64,000 bases of DNA from Vibrio tritonius (GTDB lineage Bacteria > Pseudomonadota > Gammaproteobacteria > Enterobacterales > Vibrionaceae), in assembly GCF_001547935.1 (NCBI RefSeq), contig NZ_AP014635.1:1240001-1304000 (forward strand). Direction: 5' to 3'. A program made the translations under genes and the position numbers. Below the pieces are notes generated by a model. It made no database searches. It was not told the DNA's origin and saw only the letters and a program-made list of their open reading frames with translations. Positions 28,016 through 38,183 of this stretch are shown here, in pieces; position 1 is the first letter of the stretch; each line of letters opens with the position of its first letter.

Positions 28016-28024
28016 TGATTTGCC

Positions 28025-29341
28025 ATGAAGATCAGTCGTAGTCTTAAGATCTATTTTGTGTTGTCGGTTATGGCAATAGCTACCGTAACTGTGGTCAGTT
28101 TTTCTACCATTGCAGCCAACTATTTTGTTTCCGGGTTAGATATCAGCTTGCGTTATACCATGTTGGAAATTGCCAAGCAGGTGGATACCAGTGATGATAA
28201 GCCAGTTGAGGTCATCGGCTATCAGCTGGCCACCAAATGGGAAGATGTGCAGCCGGAAATTAAACGAAATTTATCACCTCCAGTGGGACCTTTAGGGTTT
28301 CAAAAGAAAATGGATAAAAGTGGTTGGTTTCAATCTCCCACAAAAGCTTACTTTGTTATGCGCTTTGATCGAGCTAATGGACAAACAGTCTACATCTCTA
28401 AGGTGTTTGAAAAACTGCAAAATGACCATTCGAAAGACCAGTTTCATAAAGAAGGGAACAGCTATGACATGATGTTGATTCTTTATGCATTTTTGGCACT
28501 AGCGTTTTTCGCGGTTGGTCTATATTTTATGTTTCGTCATATTGCTCGCCCCCAAGAAAACCTGGTTGAATGGGCAAAATCTTTAACGCCGGAACAACTT
28601 GAACAACCCACTCCAGATTTTTATTTTAATGAACTTAATCGGTTAGCAGGTATCATTAAAAACAGTTTGTCGTCGGTACAAGTGGCACTTAAACGCGAAC
28701 AGAGCTTTTTGGCGAACGCGAGTCACGAACTGCGCACGCCCATTGCGGTTGTGCGCAGTAATGCAGAGTTAATGAATAAGCTTATCGATAAACCTCATTC
28801 CAGCGAGATTTTGGTTAAAAAGAAACAGGTCATGGAACGCATTTTACGGGCAGGGGTAACCATGACCGATTTGTGTGAAACCTTGTTATGGCTTAATCGG
28901 CGCGAACAGAGTGAATTACCGATGGGCAAAGTAAGTTTAGCGAACATGGTTGACCAAATCAGCCGCGATTTGAGCTATTTATTGCGAGATAAAGCGGTGG
29001 AAGTGGAGCTGCACATCAAAGAGGGTACTTATGAGTTACCATCCACCTTGTGTCGTATCGTGATCAGTAACCTTATTCGTAACGCTTATCAACATACACA
29101 TACGGGCAAAGTGTATATTGAACAAAGTGGTACGCGAGTGCTTATTGTTAACCGCGATGCTGGGGAAGTGGACAGCCAAGACCAGTTAGGCTTTGGTCTA
29201 GGATTGGAGTTAACCAACCGCATTATTCGTCAATATGATTGGTCTTACGATACCTTGGACAGTGCGAATGGCCGTGAAGTCACTATCGATTTTAGACCAT
29301 TGGCTACCCAACTCGAGGATCACGGAGATAGCTCCCTATAG
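28025..29341 (+). CDS. Sensor histidine kinase partner of the upstream regulator
   Basis: A 438-residue membrane kinase. Transmembrane helices lie near residues 10-35 and 148-172 and enclose a periplasmic sensor of about 110 residues. H234 in SHELRTP is the phospho-acceptor. The ATP-binding part is short: an N-box SNLIRNAYQHT and a glycine box GFGLGLELTNRI are seen, but no clear DxGxG G1 box (NRDAGEV may be its diverged form). The 9-bp gap to the regulator gene indicates one operon. An inverted repeat AGCGAGTG...CACTCGCT follows at 29352-29385 without a T tract. Confidence 0.88.
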   Translation: MKISRSLKIYFVLSVMAIATVTVVSFSTIAANYFVSGLDISLRYTMLEIAKQVDTSDDKPVEVIGYQLATKWEDVQPEIKRNLSPPVGPLGFQKKMDKSGWFQSPTKAYFVMRFDRANGQTVYISKVFEKLQNDHSKDQFHKEGNSYDMMLILYAFLALAFFAVGLYFMFRHIARPQENLVEWAKSLTPEQLEQPTPDFYFNELNRLAGIIKNSLSSVQVALKREQSFLANASHELRTPIAVVRSNAELMNKLIDKPHSSEILVKKKQVMERILRAGVTMTDLCETLLWLNRREQSELPMGKVSLANMVDQISRDLSYLLRDKAVEVELHIKEGTYELPSTLCRIVISNLIRNAYQHTHTGKVYIEQSGTRVLIVNRDAGEVDSQDQLGFGLGLELTNRIIRQYDWSYDTLDSANGREVTIDFRPLATQLEDHGDSSL

Positions 29342-29481
29342 GTCAACAACCAGCGAGTGTGTTAGGCCACAACATCGCACTCGCTATCGTTATCCTCTCA
29401 CCACATCTGCTAACAAATAATTCCCAAATGAGTGCCAATAAACACACGCAGTTACGCGCTTGCGACAGTGCACTGAGCCTA

Positions 29482-29740
29482 AAGTAACCTCAAGATGCGG
29501 TTTCAGCGAGAATGTATTCGCTCTTAGGCAAGGCACTGATTTGAATACATAGTTATTCTACGTAGAAAATCAGTAACGCAGCATAGGAGCGAATACAACT
29601 CGCCCCTTGGGAGCTCATCAACAAGCCCATTTCCGCGCCCAATTACGTTGAAAGGGAATAACCATTCCTTCCGTAATTGAGCTTGACCTGTGCTCGTTGA
29701 TGAAGCTCTGAAGTCTGCATCTTGAGGTCATTTGGGTATA
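29482..29740. repeat. Dispersed 259-bp palindromic element with nested hairpins
   Basis: The ends are inverted: TAACCTCAAGATGC at 29485-29498 and GCATCTTGAGGTCA at 29717-29730. Inside, GCGAGAATGTATTCGCTC faces GAGCGAATACAACTCGC, GAGCTCATCAAC faces GTTGATGAAGCTC, and CAATTACG faces CGTAATTG with a GGGAAT/ATTCC inner stem. A truncated copy lies at 17709. I recall similar intergenic repeats in Vibrio genomes; the structure suggests a non-autonomous MITE-like or structured-RNA element. It fills most of the gap between the kinase gene and scrA. Confidence 0.85.
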
Positions 29741-29769
29741 AAATAACCCGCTTGGAAACCAAGCGGGTT
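29741..29769 (-). terminator. Terminator of scrA
   Basis: AACCCGCTTGG and CCAAGCGGGTT form a perfect 11-bp stem with a 3-nt loop; on the minus strand ATTTTATA follows. Confidence 0.8.
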
Positions 29770-29797
29770 AAAGTGGGGGAGGAGCAGTTTAAAACGA

Positions 29798-31237
29798 TTA
29801 AGCTGTCGCTTTTGCGTTCGCTTTTTGTTTGTGACGAAGGCCTAATGCCACCGTCACAACAAATGAGATGACGATAGAGATAAGCATACCAATCACGTAG
29901 TAACTGAGTTTGTCAGGAACGATAGAGATAACACCTGGCAAACCTGCTGTACCCAGTGCCAATGCTTTTACGTGGTAAAGCGTGATAAATGCACTGGCAA
30001 CACCAGCACCGATGATGGCTGCAAAGAATGGGTAACGTAGTTTTAAGTTCACACCAAACATGGCAGGTTCTGTAATACCGAGCAGAGCAGTAACCCCTGA
30101 TGGTAATGCAATCCCTTTCATTTTTGCATCTTTAGTGGTAAATGCCACGGCAAGTGATGCTGCACCTTGTGCTACGTTAGACATCGCTGCGATTGGGAAA
30201 ATAAAGGTTCCGCCAGTGCGAGCAATATCTGCCAGTAGTTGCGTTTCGATTGCGATAAAGCTGTTGTGCATGCCAGTGATAACAAATGGTGCATACACAA
30301 AGCCCATGATACCGCCGCCGATAAAGCCAACGTTATCGTAAATCCAGCTCAAGCCATCACCAAGTAGGAAACCTGCATCACGAGTGATAGGGCCAACTAA
30401 GGTAAAAGTAAGAAAACCAGTAATAAGGATAGAGCACAGTGGAGTAACTAGGTTATCTAGCATTGATGGGGTGAACTTACGGAAAGTTTGTTCCACTTTT
30501 GCCAAGATAAAGCAGCTCACTAATACTGGAAGAACGGAACCTTGATAACCCACTTTTTGGATTTCAAAGCCCATAATGTTCCAGGTTGGAATGTCGCCCG
30601 TGACGGATGCGCTACCAAAACCCCAACCACTTAGTAGGTCTGGGTGAACCATTAACATCCCTAAAGCGGCACCGAGGAATGGGTTACCACCGAACTTTTT
30701 GGTTGCGGAGAAAGCAAGCAATACCGGCAAGAAAACAAACGGTGCGTTAGCAAAGGTGTTCAGCATGCTTGCCAAATCAGCAAGGCCAGGGTGAACATCG
30801 ATAATCGATAGGTTATCGATAAATAGACCTTTTGCGGTAAAAACGTTATAAAGCCCCATTAACAAACCGCCAGCAACGATGGCTGGAATAATTGGCATGA
30901 AAATGTCGGATAACCCTTTCACTGCGCGTTGCAGTAAGTTTTGTTTTTCTGCGCCAGCTGCAGCCACATCTTTGGTTGACATGTCTGTCATACCGGTCAA
31001 TTTAGCCAGCTCTGCATGAACTTTGTTTACTGTTCCTGAACCAAAAATGATTTGGTATTGACCAGCAACCTTAAATTGGCCTTTTACACCTTCGATATTT
31101 TCGATGGCCGCTTCATCAATGACCGAGTCGTCTTTCAGTGCAAGACGTAAACGAGTAGCACAGTGAGCAAGTGCTTGGAGGTTTTCTTTGCCGCCCAATT
31201 GCTCAAGTAGTTGTTTTGCTATGACAGGATAGTTCAT
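29798..31237 (-). CDS. scrA: Sucrose-specific PTS enzyme IIBC
   Basis: A 479-residue permease, the same length I recall for Vibrio alginolyticus ScrA. The EIIB domain (about residues 1-90) has the phosphorylation site C26 in AHCATRLRLAL. The EIIC domain (about 105-465) is strongly hydrophobic and shows the GITEPAMFGVNLKLRYPF block typical of the sucrose/trehalose/beta-glucoside branch. It transports and phosphorylates sucrose to sucrose-6-phosphate; the EIIA function must be supplied by the glucose EIIA. A ScrR-type operator lies 55 bp before the start. Confidence 0.92.
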   Translation of the reverse strand: MNYPVIAKQLLEQLGGKENLQALAHCATRLRLALKDDSVIDEAAIENIEGVKGQFKVAGQYQIIFGSGTVNKVHAELAKLTGMTDMSTKDVAAAGAEKQNLLQRAVKGLSDIFMPIIPAIVAGGLLMGLYNVFTAKGLFIDNLSIIDVHPGLADLASMLNTFANAPFVFLPVLLAFSATKKFGGNPFLGAALGMLMVHPDLLSGWGFGSASVTGDIPTWNIMGFEIQKVGYQGSVLPVLVSCFILAKVEQTFRKFTPSMLDNLVTPLCSILITGFLTFTLVGPITRDAGFLLGDGLSWIYDNVGFIGGGIMGFVYAPFVITGMHNSFIAIETQLLADIARTGGTFIFPIAAMSNVAQGAASLAVAFTTKDAKMKGIALPSGVTALLGITEPAMFGVNLKLRYPFFAAIIGAGVASAFITLYHVKALALGTAGLPGVISIVPDKLSYYVIGMLISIVISFVVTVALGLRHKQKANAKATA

Positions 31238-31291
31238 AACACACCCCAGATATTGTTATTCGTCAGTACAGTTGTCATTGTTGTTTTTAGA

Positions 31292-31311
31292 TTTTGGGAA
31301 CGTTTGCAAAA
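31292..31311. promoter_or_regulatory. ScrR-type operator between scrA and scrR
   Basis: TTTTGGGAACGTTTGCAAAA is a LacI-type imperfect palindrome centred on AACGTT. It lies in the divergent scrA/scrR gap, 55 bp before the scrA start and 175 bp before scrR. Confidence 0.85.
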
Positions 31312-31486
31312 TCTATTTTTCAGTAAGTTTTTGTTGCGGTCAAAACGAATGATTGAATTCTGTGAAAAAGATCGACTATTACACGGCTCATCAATAGCAA
31401 AACAAGGTTAAAATCACGTTCTGCACGAGATTCGTGTATGATTTGGTCAATCCATTCTTAAGCAATAATGACAATAAGGATCATGA

Positions 31487-32476
31487 ATGGCGAGTTTACA
31501 TGATGTAGCCCGTTTGTCTGGCGTTTCTAAGTCTACGGTGTCACGCGTTATCAACAATGAGTATGGCGTTAAAGAGTCCACTAAAATCAAAGTCTTAGAA
31601 GCTGTGGCTCAATGTGGCTATGTAGTTAACCAAGTAGCAAAGGATTTAAAATCACAACGTACTAACCTCATTGGGGTTATCGTGCCACGTGTTTCTTCCC
31701 ATGCGACAGCGCAGGGTGTGGATGGCTTAACGTCAATTTTCGAGCAGGCAGGAAAGCACGTTTTATTAGCGAATACCCACCAAGTTCACGCTAAAGAATT
31801 GGAATATATTCAGATCTTCAATCAAAAACGTGTTGAGGGCATTGTTTTTTACGCAACGCATTTAGATCAACCCTTGATTCAAGCCATTCAAGGTTCGAAT
31901 GTACCTGTTGTATTGGTGGGTCAAGATGGCTCGATGTATAACATTCCCAGTGTTGTCCATGACGATACTCGAGTAGGCTATGAAGCCGGGGTACGACTCA
32001 TTTCTGCAGGTTGTCGCCAAATTGGGTTTGTTGGCGTTCAAAGTGATGATACCGCAGTTGATTCCTTGCGTTCACAAGGACTAGAACAGGCGTTACAGAT
32101 GAATCAGCAAGAGTTGTTGTTTCATGTACACAGTGATTTTTCGATTGAATCTGGCTATCGATTAACAAAAAACATTCTAGCCGAATACCCAAGTTTGGAT
32201 GGTCTATTTTGTGCAACTGACCGTTTAGCGGTTGGGGCTGTGAAAGCGCTAACTGAATCTGGTCTTGTTGCTGGCGAGCAAATTAAAGTGTTAGGTGTGG
32301 GAAACGATGAATTGGCGTTTGTAAGCACCCCTAGCTTGTCTACATTTAACTATGCTTTTGATAAAGCAGGGGAAAATGCAGCTAAAATGCTGTTAGAACG
32401 TATTGATGGCCGTGGTAAAGAGATGAGTAAAGTTGTGCTTACCTTCCAAAATGTTGTTCGTCAAACCTGCTCTTAG
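31487..32476 (+). CDS. scrR: LacI-family sucrose operon repressor
   Basis: A 329-residue LacI/GalR regulator. The N-terminal helix-turn-helix ASLHDVARLSGVSKSTVSRV (residues 2-21) and the hinge are complete; the effector domain has FCATDRLAVGAVKAL and VLGVGNDELA segments. It lies between scrA (divergent) and the sucrose-6-phosphate hydrolase gene (same direction, 160-bp gap). Five matching operators in the region point to control of scrA, scrB, the porin and scrK. The inducer is probably fructose or its phosphate, as in enteric ScrR; inferred. Confidence 0.9.
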   Translation: MASLHDVARLSGVSKSTVSRVINNEYGVKESTKIKVLEAVAQCGYVVNQVAKDLKSQRTNLIGVIVPRVSSHATAQGVDGLTSIFEQAGKHVLLANTHQVHAKELEYIQIFNQKRVEGIVFYATHLDQPLIQAIQGSNVPVVLVGQDGSMYNIPSVVHDDTRVGYEAGVRLISAGCRQIGFVGVQSDDTAVDSLRSQGLEQALQMNQQELLFHVHSDFSIESGYRLTKNILAEYPSLDGLFCATDRLAVGAVKALTESGLVAGEQIKVLGVGNDELAFVSTPSLSTFNYAFDKAGENAAKMLLERIDGRGKEMSKVVLTFQNVVRQTCS

Positions 32477-32600
32477 CCGTCCTGATTAGTCGCTGACCGC
32501 GAGGAGTAACCACACTTTTATTGTGTAGCTCCTCACAACCACGTGAACCAAATGTGCAACATTGGCATTAAAACTTGCCTAAGGCTGCATTGTTTTATAT

Positions 32601-32618
32601 TTTGAGAACGTTCCCAAA
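32601..32618. promoter_or_regulatory. ScrR-type operator upstream of scrB
   Basis: TTTGAGAACGTTCCCAAA, an 18-bp palindrome with one mismatch, 19 bp before the scrB start, where a bound repressor would block the ribosome region and transcription start. Confidence 0.88.
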
Positions 32619-32636
32619 AAATTATTAGGTAAGACT

Positions 32637-34262
32637 ATGTCTCTTGAATTACTTGTTGAACTGGCTGGTGGGGTGAACAATATTCGCCGCATTCTTGCGC
32701 CAGCAGGGCGCATTACTGTTGCCGTTCATCAACCAGAGCCATCTCCTCTACCAGAGACCATCTCGGCAGAGTGGGTGCTAGGCGAGCGTCAATTGAGTGT
32801 GACGCGTGGCGACATCACCGATGCGCAATTGCGCGCGCTTGGTGAGCAAATATCAATTAAGCAACGTGAAGCAGCAACGCCTCATCTTGAACCCCAATCT
32901 TCCCATTATCGACCAACTTGGCATATTGCTCCGCCACAAGGGTTGGTGAACGATCCAAATGGTTTTGTTTACCATGATGGTGCTTACCATCTTTTCTATC
33001 AGTGGTATCCATATAGCTGTGAACATAAAGACAAGCACTGGGTACACCTTAAGAGTAACGATCTTATTAACTGGCACCACCAGTCGATTGCACTAACCCC
33101 TTCTGATTGGTTCGATAGCCATGGGGTCTTTTCTGGGCACGCAGTAAGCCAAGATGACGGCCTGTGGGTATTTTATACGGGCAATGTACGCCTTGGTGAA
33201 GAGCGTTATCGTCAAACGACCCAATGCATGGCGCACAGTGTCGATGGCAAAACATTTGTTAAACATGGTCCAGTAATTCGTGAGTTACCTGAAGGTGTGA
33301 CGGAACATTTCCGTGATCCTAAGATTTTTTACGCGAACGACAAATGGTTTATGATCCTCGGAGCGCAGACCACTGCGCTGGAAGGTCGCTTAGCCGTATA
33401 TCACTCGCCAGACTTAATCCATTGGACGTTTGATAAGTTATACGGCGATGAACTTGCGCCATTTGGTTACATGTGGGAGTGTCCTGACTGGTTTACCTTA
33501 GGTGACGAATCCTTTTTGGTCTTTGGTCCGCAAGGGATCAAAGATGACAATCCTCATCACACCATTGGTCACCAAAACCGCATCTTTCGCATGACCTTAG
33601 ATGAACATGACGCGTTTCATTTTATCGAAGGATGGCAATTGGATGCAGGCTTTGATTTCTATGCGCCACAAAGCATGCAAACGCCTGATGGTCGCCGCGT
33701 GATGGTGGGCTGGATGGGCTTACCAGATGAAGTGAATCAACCAAGCTGTGAAGATGGCTGGATTCATCAGTTGACCACTTTGCGCGAACTGCGCTGGCAA
33801 GATGGCCGTATTGTGCAAGCGCCAGCCCAAGAAATGAAGAATTTGCGTGGAGCAGAACAAGCGCTGACTCTAAGCAACACTCCAATCGATTTGGGCACTA
33901 AGAGCTTTGAGTTGCAATTGACACTACCTTGGGGGAGTGAGTTACAGCTGATGCAAAATTCAGATTACGCTGTGCGTTTGATTGCCGATGAAAAGCTGCG
34001 AGTGCTGCGTTTTGACCGCTCGCAAACCGAGCTTCGAGAAGGCGATGTGATTCGCGAACTGCCACTTGATTGTATCGACATTACTTTAACCATTTTGGCC
34101 GATAGCTCTTCTTTGGAAGTATTTATCAACCATGGTGAAAAAGTGATGACCAGCCGCGTATTTACACCAGCAGATGCGACAAAAATCACTGCCCTTGGTG
34201 GTGCAATCAACGCGACCTTCTATCCGCTTAACGGCGCATTTCAAACCTACCCATTAAGTTAA
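32637..34262 (+). CDS. scrB: Sucrose-6-phosphate hydrolase (GH32) with an N-terminal EIIB-like extension
   Basis: A 541-residue GH32 enzyme that splits sucrose-6-phosphate into glucose-6-phosphate and fructose. The nucleophile is D106 in GLVNDPNG, the transition-state residue D227 in FRDPK and the acid/base E281 in ECPD. The five-bladed propeller covers about residues 94-400 and the beta-sandwich the C-terminus. Typical members have about 470-485 residues; the first 75-90 residues here are extra. Their ELAGGVNNI and GRITVAV segments resemble a PTS EIIB domain (compare QLGGKENL and TRLRLAL in ScrA) but the phospho-cysteine is absent (ILAPAGR in place of AHCATR). Confidence 0.92.
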   Translation: MSLELLVELAGGVNNIRRILAPAGRITVAVHQPEPSPLPETISAEWVLGERQLSVTRGDITDAQLRALGEQISIKQREAATPHLEPQSSHYRPTWHIAPPQGLVNDPNGFVYHDGAYHLFYQWYPYSCEHKDKHWVHLKSNDLINWHHQSIALTPSDWFDSHGVFSGHAVSQDDGLWVFYTGNVRLGEERYRQTTQCMAHSVDGKTFVKHGPVIRELPEGVTEHFRDPKIFYANDKWFMILGAQTTALEGRLAVYHSPDLIHWTFDKLYGDELAPFGYMWECPDWFTLGDESFLVFGPQGIKDDNPHHTIGHQNRIFRMTLDEHDAFHFIEGWQLDAGFDFYAPQSMQTPDGRRVMVGWMGLPDEVNQPSCEDGWIHQLTTLRELRWQDGRIVQAPAQEMKNLRGAEQALTLSNTPIDLGTKSFELQLTLPWGSELQLMQNSDYAVRLIADEKLRVLRFDRSQTELREGDVIRELPLDCIDITLTILADSSSLEVFINHGEKVMTSRVFTPADATKITALGGAINATFYPLNGAFQTYPLS

Positions 34263-34283
34263 CTACGTTTGGTTTAACTCTCT

Positions 34284-34311
34284 AAAAACGCAGCATTAGC
34301 TGCGTTTTTTG
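34284..34311 (+). terminator. Terminator of scrRB
   Basis: AAAACGCAGC and GCTGCGTTTTTT pair around a 4-nt loop. Confidence 0.88.
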
Positions 34312-34452
34312 TTTGGTATTTAGTGGTAAGTTGGTCGTTCATATAGTTAAGTCGATTTTGTCCCAAATTCGACTTTATTTGTCCATTAGGCCAATTTTAC
34401 AGCATGTCGAACACCTTTATTCTACTTGGCATATTCAGAACCAAGGAAAATA

Positions 34453-35232
34453 ATGATGAAAATTACACAAGTGCGCAATGCTACCCAAGTGATTACATAT
34501 GCGGGTAAAAAATTCTTAGTCGACCCTATGCTAGCTAATAAGGAAAGTTCTCCAGGCTTTGCTGGTACGGTTAATTCACATATTCGTATCCCTACCGTAG
34601 CACTACCTTTTACCATTGAGGAATTAGTGGATGTGGATGCGGTATTGTTAACTCATACACATCCTGATCACTGGGATGATGTTGCTGCAGAGCGCTTGCC
34701 TAAAGATTTGCCTATCTTTGTACAACATGAATCGGATAAGAGCCTTGTGCAGCGACAAGGATTCACCCAAGTCTCAGTGATGACAGAAACGACCGACTTC
34801 GCTGGTATTAAGTTTACTACGACACCTTGTCAACATGGCTCCGATGCTTTGTATGAAAATAAGGAGATGGCAGAATTTCTTGGGGAAGTCATGGGGATCA
34901 TTTTGCAGCACCCGGCTGAACAGAAACTTTATATTATCGGCGATAGTATTTGGACTCTAGCGGTTGAGCAAACAATGAAACGTGAACAGCCAGATGTCGT
35001 CATTGTTAACGCTGGATGGGCTCATGTACTTGGATTTGGCCCTATAATCATGGGCAAAGAAGATGTATTAAAAACCCACATCACGTTACCAAATGCAAAA
35101 ATCGTGGCAACTCACATGGAAGCCGTGAATCATGCTCTATTAACCCGTGCAGAATTAATTGAATATGTCAGGATTAACCAAATCAGCGATGATGTTTATG
35201 TGCCCGCGGATGGTGAAACTGTAGAATTTTAG
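34453..35232 (+). CDS. Metallo-beta-lactamase-fold hydrolase (UlaG-like)
   Basis: A 259-residue MBL-fold protein. The metal-binding motif HTHPDHWD lies near residue 67 (H-x-H-x-D-H), and further ligand candidates are H129 (QHGSDA), D180 in IIGDSIW and H219 in ATHMEA. The substrate is unknown; members range from L-ascorbate-6-P lactonase to phosphodiesterases. I chose the ATG at 34453 (or the adjacent ATG at 34456), after AAGGAAAA; the frame begins at 34426. The AraC/GlxA-type regulator gene follows 59 bp later in the same direction, so the two are probably functionally linked. Confidence 0.82.
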   Translation: MMKITQVRNATQVITYAGKKFLVDPMLANKESSPGFAGTVNSHIRIPTVALPFTIEELVDVDAVLLTHTHPDHWDDVAAERLPKDLPIFVQHESDKSLVQRQGFTQVSVMTETTDFAGIKFTTTPCQHGSDALYENKEMAEFLGEVMGIILQHPAEQKLYIIGDSIWTLAVEQTMKREQPDVVIVNAGWAHVLGFGPIIMGKEDVLKTHITLPNAKIVATHMEAVNHALLTRAELIEYVRINQISDDVYVPADGETVEF

Positions 35233-35291
35233 GCGTTATAACAAGATAGATTCTACGTCTATCTTGTTTTACTGAGAGTCAATTCAACCTA

Positions 35292-36272
35292 ATGGATAAT
35301 TTAATCATGACGATGGGAAAAATCCCCACAGTGGCGATTGTGGCTTTTGACCAATTTAGCCCATTTCATTTATCCGTGCCTAGTATTGTCTTTAATCCCA
35401 GCACCTTGCATGAAACGCTGTTTGAATTAAAAGTTGTGGCTGGTGAGTTAGGGCCACTTCGTTCTGATATCGGGATGGAGATTACGACGGTAGAGCCCAT
35501 AGATATCCTTGCTAGTGCAGAAATCATCATTATTCCACATTGGCGTAGCCCTGAAGAGCTCCCTAATGCTGCACTGTTGAAGTATCTTAATACCGCTTAT
35601 CAACGAGGCGCCTTGATCATTGGCCTTTGTTTAGGCGCGTATGTATTGGCTTATGCAGGCTTATTAAATGGACGTAAAGCGGCCACTCATTGGGAGGTTG
35701 AGCCGGATTTTAAGCAACGTTTCCCCTATGTTCATCTCGATAGTAATGCTTTGTATGTTGAAGATGATGGGATAATTACCTCTGCGGGCACATCTGCGGG
35801 AATGGATTGCTGTTTACATGTAGTACGAAAATACTACGGGACGGTGGTAACTAATCGCTTAGCTCGTCGACTCGTGGTCGCGCCACACCGCGATGGTGGA
35901 CAAGCGCAATTTGTTGAACGTCCCTTACCGGAAACCGTAGCAGACACTAAGTTTTATGCGCTGCTGAATCAGATGCGAGAGAAATTAAATCACCCATTTA
36001 CGCTTGATGAATTGGCTGCCTCTGTTGCATTAACGCGACGAACGTTTACCCGTAAATTTCATAAAGCAACGGGGATGGCGGTTGGAGAGTGGCTTACGTT
36101 AGAGCGTCTCTATCTAGCGCAAAGCTTGCTGGAATCAACAGAGTTACCGATTGAAACAATATCCGACCAAGCGGGATTTTCTTCTGTCGGCAGTTTTCGA
36201 GCGAAATTCAAAGCGAAATATCAAGTGACGCCGACACAGTGGCGTAGAACATTTCATGATAGGGAAAACTAA
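35292..36272 (+). CDS. GlxA-type transcriptional regulator (DJ-1/PfpI domain plus AraC helix-turn-helix)
   Basis: A 326-residue regulator. The N-terminal DJ-1/PfpI-like domain (about residues 10-190) keeps the nucleophile-elbow region GLCLGAYVLAYAGLL, with a cysteine (C115 region). The C-terminal AraC domain (about 220-322) has two helix-turn-helix motifs: ALTRRTFTRKFHKATG and ISDQAGFSSVGSFRAKFK. Such regulators often control an adjacent catabolic or detoxification gene; here that would be the MBL-fold hydrolase. The start could also be the ATG at 35307. Confidence 0.88.
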   Translation: MDNLIMTMGKIPTVAIVAFDQFSPFHLSVPSIVFNPSTLHETLFELKVVAGELGPLRSDIGMEITTVEPIDILASAEIIIIPHWRSPEELPNAALLKYLNTAYQRGALIIGLCLGAYVLAYAGLLNGRKAATHWEVEPDFKQRFPYVHLDSNALYVEDDGIITSAGTSAGMDCCLHVVRKYYGTVVTNRLARRLVVAPHRDGGQAQFVERPLPETVADTKFYALLNQMREKLNHPFTLDELAASVALTRRTFTRKFHKATGMAVGEWLTLERLYLAQSLLESTELPIETISDQAGFSSVGSFRAKFKAKYQVTPTQWRRTFHDREN

Positions 36273-36281
36273 CACTTCCAT

Positions 36282-36306
36282 AAAAAAGCCCAACAGAGTT
36301 GGGCTT
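36282..36306 (-). terminator. Terminator for the porin gene
   Basis: AAGCCCAAC and GTTGGGCTT pair around AGA; on the minus strand TTTTTTA follows, so it serves the convergent porin gene best. Confidence 0.8.
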
Positions 36307-36328
36307 GTGTGGACAATTGAATTTAGGC

Positions 36329-36368
36329 GGTAAGTTCCCATTAGGGGAGGTAATAATGGGAACTTACC
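36329..36368. other. Perfect 15-bp inverted repeat downstream of the porin gene
   Basis: GGTAAGTTCCCATTA and TAATGGGAACTTACC flank a 10-nt loop. No T tract follows on either strand. It lies between the porin stop and its terminator and may protect the mRNA 3' end. Confidence 0.6.
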
Positions 36369-36429
36369 AGAGTGATAGAGCGTTTTCAGGCAGTATCGCC
36401 CAATCACTCTGTAGTGAAAAATGGGATCC

Positions 36430-37863
<1,434 letters not shown>

Positions 37864-37876
37864 TTAGTATTGGAAT

Positions 37877-37894
37877 CTTGCAAACGTTCCCAAT
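37877..37894. promoter_or_regulatory. ScrR-type operator just upstream of the porin gene
   Basis: CTTGCAAACGTTCCCAAT has the AACGTT centre and a full right half-site; it is 41 bp before the porin start. Confidence 0.8.
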
Positions 37895-38010
37895 AAATAT
37901 CACAGCAATGTCGGAATTTGAGTTATTAACCTAAAATGACAATCGAAATAGAACGATTAAGTGCCACTTAGGTCGTGTTTTCTCGTTGCAGTGGACTATA
38001 CACAAGAAAA

Positions 38011-38024
38011 AGGGAACGTTCCCT
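38011..38024. promoter_or_regulatory. Second ScrR-type operator upstream of the porin gene
   Basis: AGGGAACGTTCCCT is a perfect 14-bp palindrome, 134 bp upstream of the 37877 site. Two sites on one promoter allow looping by a tetrameric repressor. The remaining 347-bp gap between porin and scrK has only the scrK terminator. Confidence 0.85.
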
Positions 38025-38101
38025 AAAAATGGTAAAAAACACAATCTGAGTCACGATCTCTATTGGTGTTTGTGAGCCACTTCAACAATAACTTGGAAAG
38101 A

Positions 38102-38127
38102 TAAAAAAGCGGGATGTGATATCCCGC
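38102..38127 (-). terminator. Terminator of scrK
   Basis: GCGGGAT and ATCCCGC pair around a 5-nt loop; on the minus strand TTTTTTATC follows. Confidence 0.85.
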
Positions 38128-38183
38128 ATGAATAGAATAATTACTCTATTAAATTGATGTGTGCTGGATTGCTTATAATTCAA

